A stretch of DNA of 64,000 nt from Isoetes taiwanensis. Lineage: Eukaryota; Streptophyta; Lycopodiopsida; Isoetales; Isoetaceae. The first letter of the stretch is position 1. Every line of letters starts with the position of its first letter. Under the pieces are notes generated by a model, which saw nothing but the letters and a program-made list of their open reading frames with translations, made no database searches and had not been told where the DNA came from. Of this stretch, positions 56,302 to 64,000 are shown piece after piece. Location of the stretch: NCBI GenBank assembly GCA_021234155.1, contig JAJEKV010000034.1, forward strand, positions 1,364,001-1,428,000, written 5' to 3'. A program made the translations under genes and the position numbers.

Positions 56302-56520
56302 TTGAATGGTGTGCTATGTAGAACGTTACCTAAAGCAACGTTTGAAAAGTCATGGTATCTTAACAACCATTTGAGACACGTACCAAATATGTTTACCCGC
56401 CCCTTATCCGAAGGAGATGTTGGACCAGGCCTTCACCGTTTTGCAGCAATTTGGTCATCCATGGAGCATAGAAATATACGTGATGTTTTGAAAGTAGTGC
56501 CCGAGCTAAATAGAAATTGA
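56302..56520 (+). CDS. Small cargo ORF, element B (unrecognised)
   Basis: 72 codons from ATG, 'MNGVLCRTLPKATFEKSW' to 'VPELNRN'. Protein-like composition. Downstream, in another frame, 'CLRNMMDALGVEDKEGII' and 'DDDALKCCFNP' (about 56600-56705) may belong to the same broken gene. The latter has the look of an acidic nuclease C-terminus, but this is not enough to assign. Confidence 0.35.
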   Translation: MNGVLCRTLPKATFEKSWYLNNHLRHVPNMFTRPLSEGDVGPGLHRFAAIWSSMEHRNIRDVLKVVPELNRN

Positions 56521-57152
56521 AGCCCATCCGGGATCAAAGCAAATGTGCTTCATTCACAAACCCTAAAGAACCGAAGCAGGTAAAAAGATATTTGTGAAAT
56601 GCTTGCGCAACATGATGGATGCCCTAGGTGTTGAGGATAAGGAAGGCATAATCATTGTGGATGATGACGCTCTAAAGTGTTGCTTCAATCCGGTCCACAG
56701 TCATTGAATCCGCCATCCTATCATCCTCAAGATTTTGACAAAGATGACTTCCCCGCTTTGTTAGTGTCCCGCAAGAAATAGCTTCAGAAAAACGGTCAAG
56801 AGATATACACACACTATACCCACACCTTGATCGGACAGGGAAATTGACAGGGAACTTGAGAAAATCGTCCTAGAAAGGGAACTTTTTGATATATATGTAT
56901 ACAGAAATACACTTTCCAAAAAGTTTTGAATATGAAATATACTTTATCTAAAAAGGTTTTGAATATATATTGTGTTCTTTTATCAGCATTATTGGTTACG
57001 TATGGTATTATTATTTTTTTATATTACGTGTACGGTTTGTTATACTTGCAATAATTTGTAGGTATATACTGTCAATAATTTTGGTGTGTATAAATAGGTA
57101 TGCATGAAATAGCCCCTGAATCGGCTTCGGTCTCCGCCTTCTCCTTGTTATT

Positions 57153-57383
57153 ATGGCACATTCTATTACCTGCAAGATGAACCATGCGGACCTCTGCAGG
57201 TGCCGCGAGCTAGAAATAGAACTTCAGGACTGGCTTGATGTCGTTGCTATGAATCTTGTCCGCTTCTATCCTGATCCCTTTAATGTTGTAATCCATCTTA
57301 TATGGAATCCAGAGCATGGTTTGTTCATGATCGACAGGATCTCAGGACCGCCTGCAGCGCCTGAGGACGATGAATCTGATTAG
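57153..57383 (+). CDS. Small Cys-containing cargo ORF, element B
   Basis: 76 codons from ATG at 57153 to TAG at 57381. Contains 'CKMNHADLCRCRELE' (C-x3-H-x3-C-x-C), then 'DWLDVVAMNLVRFYPDPF' and an acidic end 'APEDDESD'. A TATA-rich stretch lies upstream. A single intact frame between palindrome copies is compatible with a small protein. No family recognised. Confidence 0.4.
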   Translation: MAHSITCKMNHADLCRCRELEIELQDWLDVVAMNLVRFYPDPFNVVIHLIWNPEHGLFMIDRISGPPAAPEDDESD

Positions 57384-57746
57384 TTTTTGTAGTTTATGTT
57401 CTATTGTAATGCGTTATTTATGCCAAGCAAATCGCGCCACGCGCGATTTGAACCACGAAAATCTCTGTTTTGTAGCAACTTGCTTGTTGTTATTTACTCG
57501 TAAAGCTTTACAATTTCATTGTTTAGATTTCGTTGTCGTCCGTGAATGTGCGAATTAATAGGCAATTTCCTGCTTTTTCAACTGCCTACATTCTGTCATA
57601 ATATGGGTCATTTGCATCAAATATTTGAATGCCTTTGCATTTTCACATAAAATGCATATTCCCAGCCCGAAAATGAACACAGTGCAAAAGTGTGGTTAAT
57701 TCAATATAATGGTCAATAAAATGCTTATACGGCGCGATTTTGGAAT

Positions 57747-57778
57747 AGACATAATCCCAATTTAATTGAATGATGGTT
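57747..57778 (-). repeat. Element B right TIR
   Basis: 32 bp, the perfect inverse of 45483-45514, immediately followed by 'agataacc'. Confidence 0.92.
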
Positions 57779-57782
57779 AGAT

Positions 57783-59060
57783 AACCTTAGGACAAAAATG
57801 ATGAATGGCAGTAGAAATGATTTTATGCCTCCTATCAAAGGCCCTATGGTAGCAAACAAGTTGCCTAGGAGGCTTTACTTGCAGCTAGATAATTGCTCAG
57901 GTCAGAATAAGAATAGATATCTTTTCTCTTACTTGTCATACTTGGTTTGGTTAGGTGTATTTGATCAAGTGCAGCTGGGATTCATGATGGTTGGACACAC
58001 CCACGATGACATAGATGCCCTATTTGGAAACTACTCTACTCTAATGAGAAGATCAGATGCATTGACTATTCCGGAGCTTATGCAACTCTTGAGCAAGCAA
58101 GAGTTCAAAGGCTCCTTCACCTTACCTTGTGATAGAGGTTCCCGATTGGAAGGAATTCGTGAAAGGATTTATCCCGATAAGAAGGACCGTTTATGTGGTC
58201 ACTTGGAACCTCTACTCTTCAAGTTTTGCATGAAGGATGGATGGCCACTAATGTTCTACAAGATGAGGCCGGGCATAGGGAGTGGCTCCCCCTAAAAGGA
58301 ATCAGAATGTGGAAGGAGGATGCCCAAGGTTTACCTATGATTCCGAGAGGGTCACCTAAGGTCCCGCAGCCATATGGGAGCTTGAAAGATATAGGTGCAT
58401 TAAGAGCTTCTATTGCCAAGTACATGATGCAATCGGGCGCCTATTTCTAGAGTTGGGCGATAAGTCATGGTCCAACACATATATGAATGAAGTTATTGAC
58501 TACTTGGTCCACCTTCTGCGCGAGTGCTTGGTGACGTGCAGCCCGGTAGAGAGCTGTCATTCAGATTTCGGCCCGGACTGTGCAAAGTGCATTGGAAGAA
58601 CCCGAAAGAGTGTTTGTGGATGAGCACATTGAAGCATCTCATTACGTAGGGCCTTTCTGGGTAGACCCAAGAACCCGGTTGAAATATTCGACCCCCTACC
58701 AAGATGTCAAGAAGGGAATGCTCTTGCTAATCGGACCACATGATAACGCGACATGGATGGCTTTTGCGAAGAGGACCCATGAGGACCCTAATCTCCCACA
58801 TTATGAAGAGGTGTTTGTCTCTTGGTTTGAACCTGTTTGCCGAAAAGGGAACCTCATATGCAATGCAAGATAGGGATTGTTGGAGCAAGAATTGGAGACC
58901 CAATCCTAATGACCCGCCACGTTACCAACCTTTGAAAACAATAGACTATGGTTGGGCCGTAGAGACCAGGCCATTGTCGCTGGTGATCCCCGGTAGTGTT
59001 CGGGCTCGGTTGCAAGAATTAGTGGCTAAAGAAGCTAAGGGCGATGATGAGAACTCTTGA
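57783..59060 (+). pseudogene. DUF7869-like transposon protein, C-terminal part (element A)
   Basis: Continues the frame cut at 45482: 'GPMVANKLPRRLYLQLDN', 'CSGQNKNRYLFSYLSYLV', 'GFMMVGHTHDDIDALFG' (LDNC at 57885-57896; HTHDDID at 57996-58016), then 'MRPGIGSG' and, after frameshifts, 58193-58450, 58580-58873 and 58740-59060 ('DCWSKNWRPNPNDPPRY'). The 'LDNCSGQNKN' plus 'GHTHDDID' pair is the hallmark I associate with DUF7869. The Asp residues could form a DDE/D-type catalytic set with 'HDKMDQ' in the first half. This part has at least three frame changes. Confidence 0.75.
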
Positions 59061-59199
59061 GGTATGCAATGCTCTTTTACATAATTACTATATCATTCAT
59101 AACATGAAAGTTACAATAGACTAGTTATTATTTGTTACGCCTCTGCGTTTCCATCTCAACACAAGAGCTCTTACACTATACAATGCTAAACAGTGATTC

Positions 59200-60180
59200 A
59201 TTCATCTTCGGGATCTCAGTAGTAGTGATCCCCGATATCTCATAGCTCATTCGCCGGGAAGCCAAATCGGATGGATCATTACACGAATTGACGCAGGGCA
59301 ACGAATCTCGGCCAAAAGCTTTTCTTCGCGGTAGGGATCAAGAAGAAGATGCCCTGCCTAGGCAACCAACAAGATCGAGAGTGGCTCATTGAGCACTTGA
59401 TCGCCTCGATGTGGTGAATTGATGAAGGCAAATAATCCATGTGAGAGGAATGAACTTTAGCCCGGTGAGAAGCTTTTATAGTGAGGTAGAATTATTGAGG
59501 TGAATTATTGGGGTAGACTTCTACCCATTATTGCTCGTGTATAAGACCGTTGTATAAATACAAGTATAATACATCTTTCGTATGGATATAATGTGATGCG
59601 TACTAATATGCGTATGTTTCAAAACATGTTTGCTTGACTAATTTAGCTATGATTGAATTCAATGACAAATTTGCGAGAATAAGTGGAGGTGGGATAGCAC
59701 ATCGTTACAATATACTTTCGCTTAAGGTGCGTGATATTACATCCTTAATCGAATGCTATTACATCCTTACTTAGTTATTAGGTACCCATGTCATTATTAC
59801 ATTATTATTAGCGCTTGATTCACTTTCGTCATCAACATCAAAGCTCGTGATGCCATTCAGCTCATAGATCTCCCCGATCGTGAAGCCGATAAAATATGGA
59901 CTTTAACGCGAGTGAGCTTCCCGCAAGCACTAGCGAGTCCATCAGCTTTAGATAAGAGCCATGGATCAAGCTTAACGCTATTTCTAGCGCGCGTTCGCCG
60001 GATCGTTGTAGCTCAAGTAACACTTGAAAGAGCGGATGTGCTCTGGACGAGGCATCGAGGAAGCCATGGAAGATGAATGGCCTCTACCCCCTCGTGAAGC
60101 CGTTTTTATAGTGAAGTAAAATTATTGATGTGAATGATTGGCGTACAATGTAGGGCCATTATTGAGCTTATACGAGTGTC
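59200..60180 (-). repeat. Two diverged tandem copies of a small minus-strand unit
   Basis: Two blocks (about 59215-59575 and 59825-60205) share 'agcttttatagtgaggtaga'-like sequence, 'gtgaattattgg', 'ccattattg..c', 'tacaagtataa.ac' and coding-like ends ('GEIYELNGITSFDVDDE' in inverse at the second). They look like paralogous small genes or gene ends near the right end of element A, too decayed to call. Confidence 0.45.
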
Positions 60181-60347
60181 ATGTACACGTACAAGTATAA
60201 CACAAAATTTGTATGTATATGTGTATGTTAATTACCTCATGTTTGTTGGGGTCGAGTACTAGGTGAAAGTATTCGTGCTTGAGCAAATAAGGTGTGCTCA
60301 AAATTCTCAAAATTGCGTTATTTTATCCAATTAATGAAATCATCCAT

Positions 60348-60475
60348 GAACATAGAACATGAGTCATGCCGGAACAACGAAGGCCACCAAACCTGGAAGT
60401 CCGACCCCCGAGGATCCAAGTACATACAAAATCAAGAACAACAGTGGGACAATGCAAATGGGTCGTTTTTATCCC
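60348..60475. repeat. Resumed repeat Y beyond element A
   Basis: 'gaacatagaacatgagtcat' to 'ggaagtccgac' and 'aacaacagtgggacaatgc' are the inverse of 35755-35630. This continues the right arm interrupted at 37574 and proves the element A boundaries. Confidence 0.85.
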
Positions 60476-60487
60476 AGGAATGATCAA

Positions 60488-61290
60488 TTCAGAAGTTAGT
60501 TGCTGCTGTAAAGTTTTTAATTTGCAATAGAATCTGCCACGATTGGAGTTGGGCCTCTTGGAAACACATTGAATAGACCTGGAACAGGTCGATTTGGGCT
60601 TGATGTAGGCCGAATTGGCTAAGGTACTCTTGTATCTAGAGAATCGAAACAGGAATAAGAGCCCAAAGCTGTACAAAATGGGTCTACGTTGCCTTTTCGT
60701 TCTTCTGTTTTATTTTTTATTTTTGTGTTTATTTTCATTCACATTGTTTCTTTTTGTTAACATTGTTGACAATATTTGTTGCTAAAACTTAAAATTAGTA
60801 AGAATATAAACCATTGAGGATAGGGCTTAGTTACTTTGCATGAGTCGCAACGGAGAATTTTGCTTCAAAGCTGCTCTATATGATGGGAATCGACACGAAT
60901 TGTTATTTAGCCTTAGATAGTTATAAACGAGAATATTGTATGAATTAATTGCTAACTAAAGGTAAAAGAATGTGCATAATTCTAAAGATAAGATAAGATA
61001 AGATAAGATAAGATAAGAGTTTGGGACAGTGATAATTCTAGCTCCTGGAGATGGGGCTAGCCTAGGGATTGCTTGACAGGAATTTCAGGCAGTTGCGGTC
61101 AGGAATCCTTATGGATTTTAAGCTGGGAAAGTGTAAGTTTGAAGACTCCAGTTTGGATGCACAATTAATTACTTAGCTAAAGAAGTGGCTTTTCATATTA
61201 AAATTCTAAAAACCATAGCTAAGGGATCTAAATTAAATAATATTGTAAAGTTATTTCTGTGCCGACCTTGTAGTAATTATTCGAGCATGC
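60488..61290. repeat. LTR repeat X, copy 3, with expanded pentamer
   Basis: About 95% identical by eye to 34170-34960 in the same orientation. The main difference is a run of six 'ataag' units at 60988-61017, where the other copy has only 'ctaaagagtttggg'. No internal retroelement region is attached. Confidence 0.8.
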
Positions 61291-61598
61291 TACATCGCTT
61301 TCTTGGTGACTTCGAGTCTCCCATAGAGCTCCTAGATCATTCCCAAACACCTTTTGGTTCAGCCAAAACAATAATAGCTCCGGTAAATCATCTGCTCTTG
61401 CCTGGAAATTTAGCACCTTTTTGCATGATTATCTGCTAGATCAGTTTCTTTAGCATCCTTTTTCAAGCTCTCTTAAGATCGCTACATACAAGCTTTAATA
61501 TCTCTTTAAGTCAAGTGATTCCCTTAATCTTATCATGACAGCCTATACAAGCTGATGAATCACAACAAAACTCCACCTGATAAGGAAAAGATCTGATG

Positions 61599-61733
61599 CA
61601 GGTGAAAGCTCCAAGCTCTTGCCACCGATGGAATTCCTCCTCTGCTATCCCATCTCCAAAAGGCTTCCAAAATTGCCACCGATGGAATTCCTCCTCTGCT
61701 ATCCCATCTCCAAAAAGTTTCCAAAATTTCTTT
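61599..61733. repeat. 54-bp tandem duplication
   Basis: 'ttgccaccgatggaattcct...ccatctccaaaa' occurs twice (about 61618 and 61672), nearly identical. Confidence 0.85.
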
Positions 61734-61785
61734 CTCAATTTGCCTCTCTAAATCATAAAGCTTTTGCTTATTTATAGTTCTATCC

Positions 61786-61880
61786 TACATGCATGTTCTA
61801 TCTTGCATGCATATCAAACATGCATGTTCTATCTTGCATGCATGTCAAACATGCATGTTCTATCTTGCACGCATGTCAAA
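61786..61880. repeat. 31-bp minisatellite, three units
   Basis: 'catgcatgttctatcttgca' followed by 'tgcatgtcaaa', three times with few changes. Confidence 0.85.
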
Positions 61881-62108
61881 CTTGTATATACGTACATGAG
61901 TACATATACTGACCCATCAACTGGCCAGGATCATTACAGTCTCACCTTCTAAAATTTAACCCATGTTCTCATGGGTCGATTCCAAGAACTATCATGCTTA
62001 GTTAATAAGTATACTAACAATCTGAAGCAAAATAAACAACAGCTATAGAAAATGAGATAAATTCAAGGTATTACAAATCTCACCTGGGATTCGCACTATA
62101 GAAGCTTC

Positions 62109-62660
62109 CTAAGCACCATCACGTGGAGCTGTTGCAGCATAAATAAACGCTTGATATTGCGGAAGATCCATTATTGTGGCAGCTCTAGCTTCACCACTTT
62201 GCGGCCTTCGCTCAATAGTCCTATCATCTGTATCCCATCTTCCTTCCAGCTGACGCTCCCTTTGATTCCATCGAGGCTCTCCACTGCCTCTCCCTCTGCT
62301 AACATTTGGATTGCGATTAAATCTTTCTCCTCCCATGCTACCAAGTGGGCAATTATTCCTTGAGTGTTCCACTTCTCTACAATGGAAACAACGCCTCTTC
62401 TTAAGGCACCGTTGTCTTTCCTCATCAGTGAGAGGCGGTAGCAACTTTCTTCCAGTCTGGATGCTACTTGCCCAATTCCTGCTATTACTTTGAACTTCCA
62501 CAGATTGACTAGCATATGGTTCTTCTCTAAATGATCATCTCTGAAGTGGACGTCCGCCATGACTTGCGCCATTTTTCTTGAATTGTTTGTCCTTTCCTCC
62601 ACTTTCAGTTCAAATTTGATTCTTGGCAAAACTTGCCTTCGAGTTTGAATTGTTTTCGAT
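62109..62660 (-). pseudogene. Gag-like CCHC zinc-knuckle relic
   Basis: The minus-strand frame contains 'DEERQRCLKKRRCFHCRE', 'VEHSRNNC': a C-x2-C-x4-H-x4-C zinc knuckle at about 62395-62353, as in nucleocapsid parts of LTR-retrotransposon gag. Upstream in the same frame is the linker 'GGKDKQFKKNGASHGGRP', separated by one TGA near 62540. It ends '...AATAPRDGA' and no protease or RT follows, so only the gag tail is present. Confidence 0.65.
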
Positions 62661-63221
62661 TCTGAGGGAGAATTTCACTGCATTGGAGTGGCTGCCCCTG
62701 TAGAGGGTCAGCATTTTCGAATTGTTCAGAATCTCCTCTTTAATGGAAACAAAAATTTTTGCAATTATCAAACAGGGACAGAAGCTAATTTGTGGTTTTC
62801 TCTGTGGAACCCCGGCTGATCTTTGGAACTCTCTACTAATCGAAAATCTCTTTCCAGACAATCTTTTCTCACGTGAATACTGCTTTGTTCCAAGCTGTGT
62901 TGAATTTGAGACAGAAATTATTGATTGTTGGTTGGAGGAATTTGTTGGAAGCAAGAGAATTCAAGCCACTGCTATTATTCGAATGCATTGTGAATGGTCG
63001 GAGGACAAAATTACTGTCAAATTGTACTCACCCATCTGATTTCCGGTTTTGGTACTGTTATGTCTAATTTTCACTTTCTAGCAATTGTAGGTAATTCATT
63101 CCACCTTTTAAGTCTATTCCTTCTCGATCCTTCTCTTTAGCCCGTTTTTCTTTCCTTTCTTTTTTCTCTTCCTCTGCTTTTTGGCCCATTGCCCCTTTGT
63201 TGTCCCCTCCCCGGTGTAATC

Positions 63222-64000
63222 ATGAACTCTGCTGGCCAAGGAAACCTAAATTCTAAGATTTTGCCATTTCTTCATTGTTTCTCCGCTCTTTCTAAAGAAG
63301 AACAGAGCGCTCTTCTGGCTAATCTTCACAAGATCTCGGTTGATCCAGCAAACTTCATTCAATTTGGGAATTTCAAGGACTTAGCCCTCTTGGAAGCAAA
63401 AATGACACCTCTTTCGGACAAGACTCCATTTTGGGACAATATCTCAAAAGATCCGACTGCAACCGGCTTCATTCCTCAGATAAATCCTGCCACTGGTGTT
63501 CCGTTTCCTTATGGGGTCGTGAGGCCAACGAATGAAGCTCGATCTGATGCAGAATGAGATAATGTTCTTCAGCATGAGAGGCCGGATATCTCTTCAAACC
63601 TCGCAACCGTTCATGGTATTTATCTTAAATCCCCATTGGTTTTGGAAAAACTGAAATGCCTTTCAAACTCTGCTGTTGTCATAAAAATCAACAAGGTTGG
63701 GATAAGCATTGAAAAGCTGTGGTCTCACTTACTATCTCTCCAAAAGGGCCTTTCTATCAAAGCTATCTACTGGTTAAATTATCCGTATATTATGGTCGAA
63801 TGTGGAAGCCAAAGATCTGCAAATTACTTGCTTCAAAATGGAAGTTTAGTGATTGAAAACTTCTATTTGAATTTTATCAAGTGGAATCCTAAACTCTCAA
63901 CTGCTGAACTCAAAAACTTTCATGTGGCCTCAATTTCCCTATTTGGATTAAATCCCATCTACTGGAACGAGGAATCAATCAAAACCCTATTCAACTCTAT
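63222..64000 (+). pseudogene. LINE ORF1/gag-like protein with DUF4283-type domain, runs off edge
   Basis: ATG at 63222 ('MNSAGQGNLNSK'). The frame stays open to the window end except for one TGA at 63555-63557. Before the stop are 'LSKEEQSALLANLHKISV' and 'GVPFPYGVVRP'. After it come 'LWSHLLSLQKGLSIKAIY', 'YIMVECGSQRSANYLLQ', 'NFYLNFIKWNPKLSTAEL' and 'ASISLFGLNPIYWNEES'. These match the pattern of DUF4283, the N-terminal domain of many plant L1 ORF1 and zinc-knuckle proteins ('..W.P.F.......V.LPGLP..YW'). Whether the TGA is a true stop, a sequencing error or read through cannot be told here. Confidence 0.6.

Larger units (their letters stand above)
45483..57778. mobile_element. Element B: 12.3-kb nested transposon with perfect 32-bp TIRs
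   Basis: The left end (45483-45514) begins 'aaccatcattcaattaaatt'; the right end (57747-57778) is its exact inverse over 32 bp. It is flanked by 'agat' on both sides (45479-45482 and 57779-57782). The repeat can also be read as 8 bp, 'agataacc', if the TIR is trimmed. Removing the element restores the DUF7869 reading frame of element A. Gene plan: a minus-strand DUF7869-like gene at 45.7-48.7 kb, a repeat-rich divergent intergenic zone at 48.7-50.4 kb, and plus-strand cargo at 50.4-57.4 kb. This is the mirror of element A. TIR cores of A and B look related (ATTCATTAATT versus ATTCAATTAAATT). Confidence 0.85.
37575..60347. mobile_element. Element A: 22.8-kb cargo DNA transposon (hosts nested element B)
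   Basis: Repeat Y is uninterrupted in the left arm ('caaagaacatagaac' in inverse). Here it is split after 'gaaca' (37570-37574) and resumes with 'gaaca' at 60348-60352, giving a 5-bp duplication. The ends are imperfect inverted repeats: 'cgaattcattaattag' at the left, and 'ccaattaatgaaatcatcc' at the right. Without the nested 12.3 kb the element is about 10.5 kb. Contents: minus-strand genes 38.1-41.8 kb including a methyltransferase-like protein, a palindrome-rich zone, a plus-strand DUF7869-like gene (43.6-59.06 kb, split), and two small minus-strand repeats at 59.2-60.1 kb. Most frames are broken. Confidence 0.72.

Overview
The window looks like repeat-rich intergenic or heterochromatic DNA from a large plant nuclear genome. 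Evidence is AT-rich non-coding DNA, short GT-AG introns in gene relics, a plant LTR retrotransposon primer site complementary to initiator tRNA-Met, a CACTA-type MITE, L1-like LINEs, and fragments of plant genes (thymidylate kinase, ETO1-type protein, family-1 UDP-glycosyltransferase, SEN1-type helicase). The LINE types and the DUF7869-like transposon proteins make a fern or another seed-free plant my best guess; this is inference. I see no fully intact host gene.

Layout. 1-3340: minus-strand L1-like LINE running off the left edge. 4000-8530: an unrecognised acidic ORF and a thymidylate kinase relic split by a ~2.95 kb insertion. 8814-14640: plus-strand L1-like LINE (ORF1, endonuclease, reverse transcriptase) interrupted by a minus-strand LINE 3' end. 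15-21 kb: mostly non-coding with small repeats. 21.1-22.8 kb: ETO1-like and SEN1-like relics. 25268-27883: short LTR element without pol. 28758-29700: UGT pseudogene. 31-35.5 kb: LINE tail, two foldback MITEs, an LTR fragment with primer site. 35.6-37.57 kb: a long inverted duplication of an LTR-like repeat carrying a CACTA MITE.

The most striking region is 37575-60347. It reads as one 22.8 kb insertion (element A) with short imperfect terminal inverted repeats and a 5-bp target duplication, splitting the LTR-like repeat, which resumes at 60348. Element A carries minus-strand genes, including a methyltransferase-like protein, and a plus-strand DUF7869-like protein. The latter is itself split by a second insertion, element B (45483-57778, 12.3 kb), with perfect 32-bp terminal inverted repeats. 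Element B repeats the same plan in mirror order: a minus-strand DUF7869-like gene, then plus-strand genes that include a 'DGQH' protein and a methyltransferase-like protein. Each element is studded with its own 21-bp palindrome family, related to but distinct from that of the other. I think this pair is an undescribed or poorly described family of large cargo-carrying DNA transposons. Most reading frames in both copies are broken, so they look like decayed members.

60.5-64 kb: a second LTR copy, minisatellites, a minus-strand gag-like zinc-knuckle relic, and a plus-strand DUF4283-type ORF running off the right edge.
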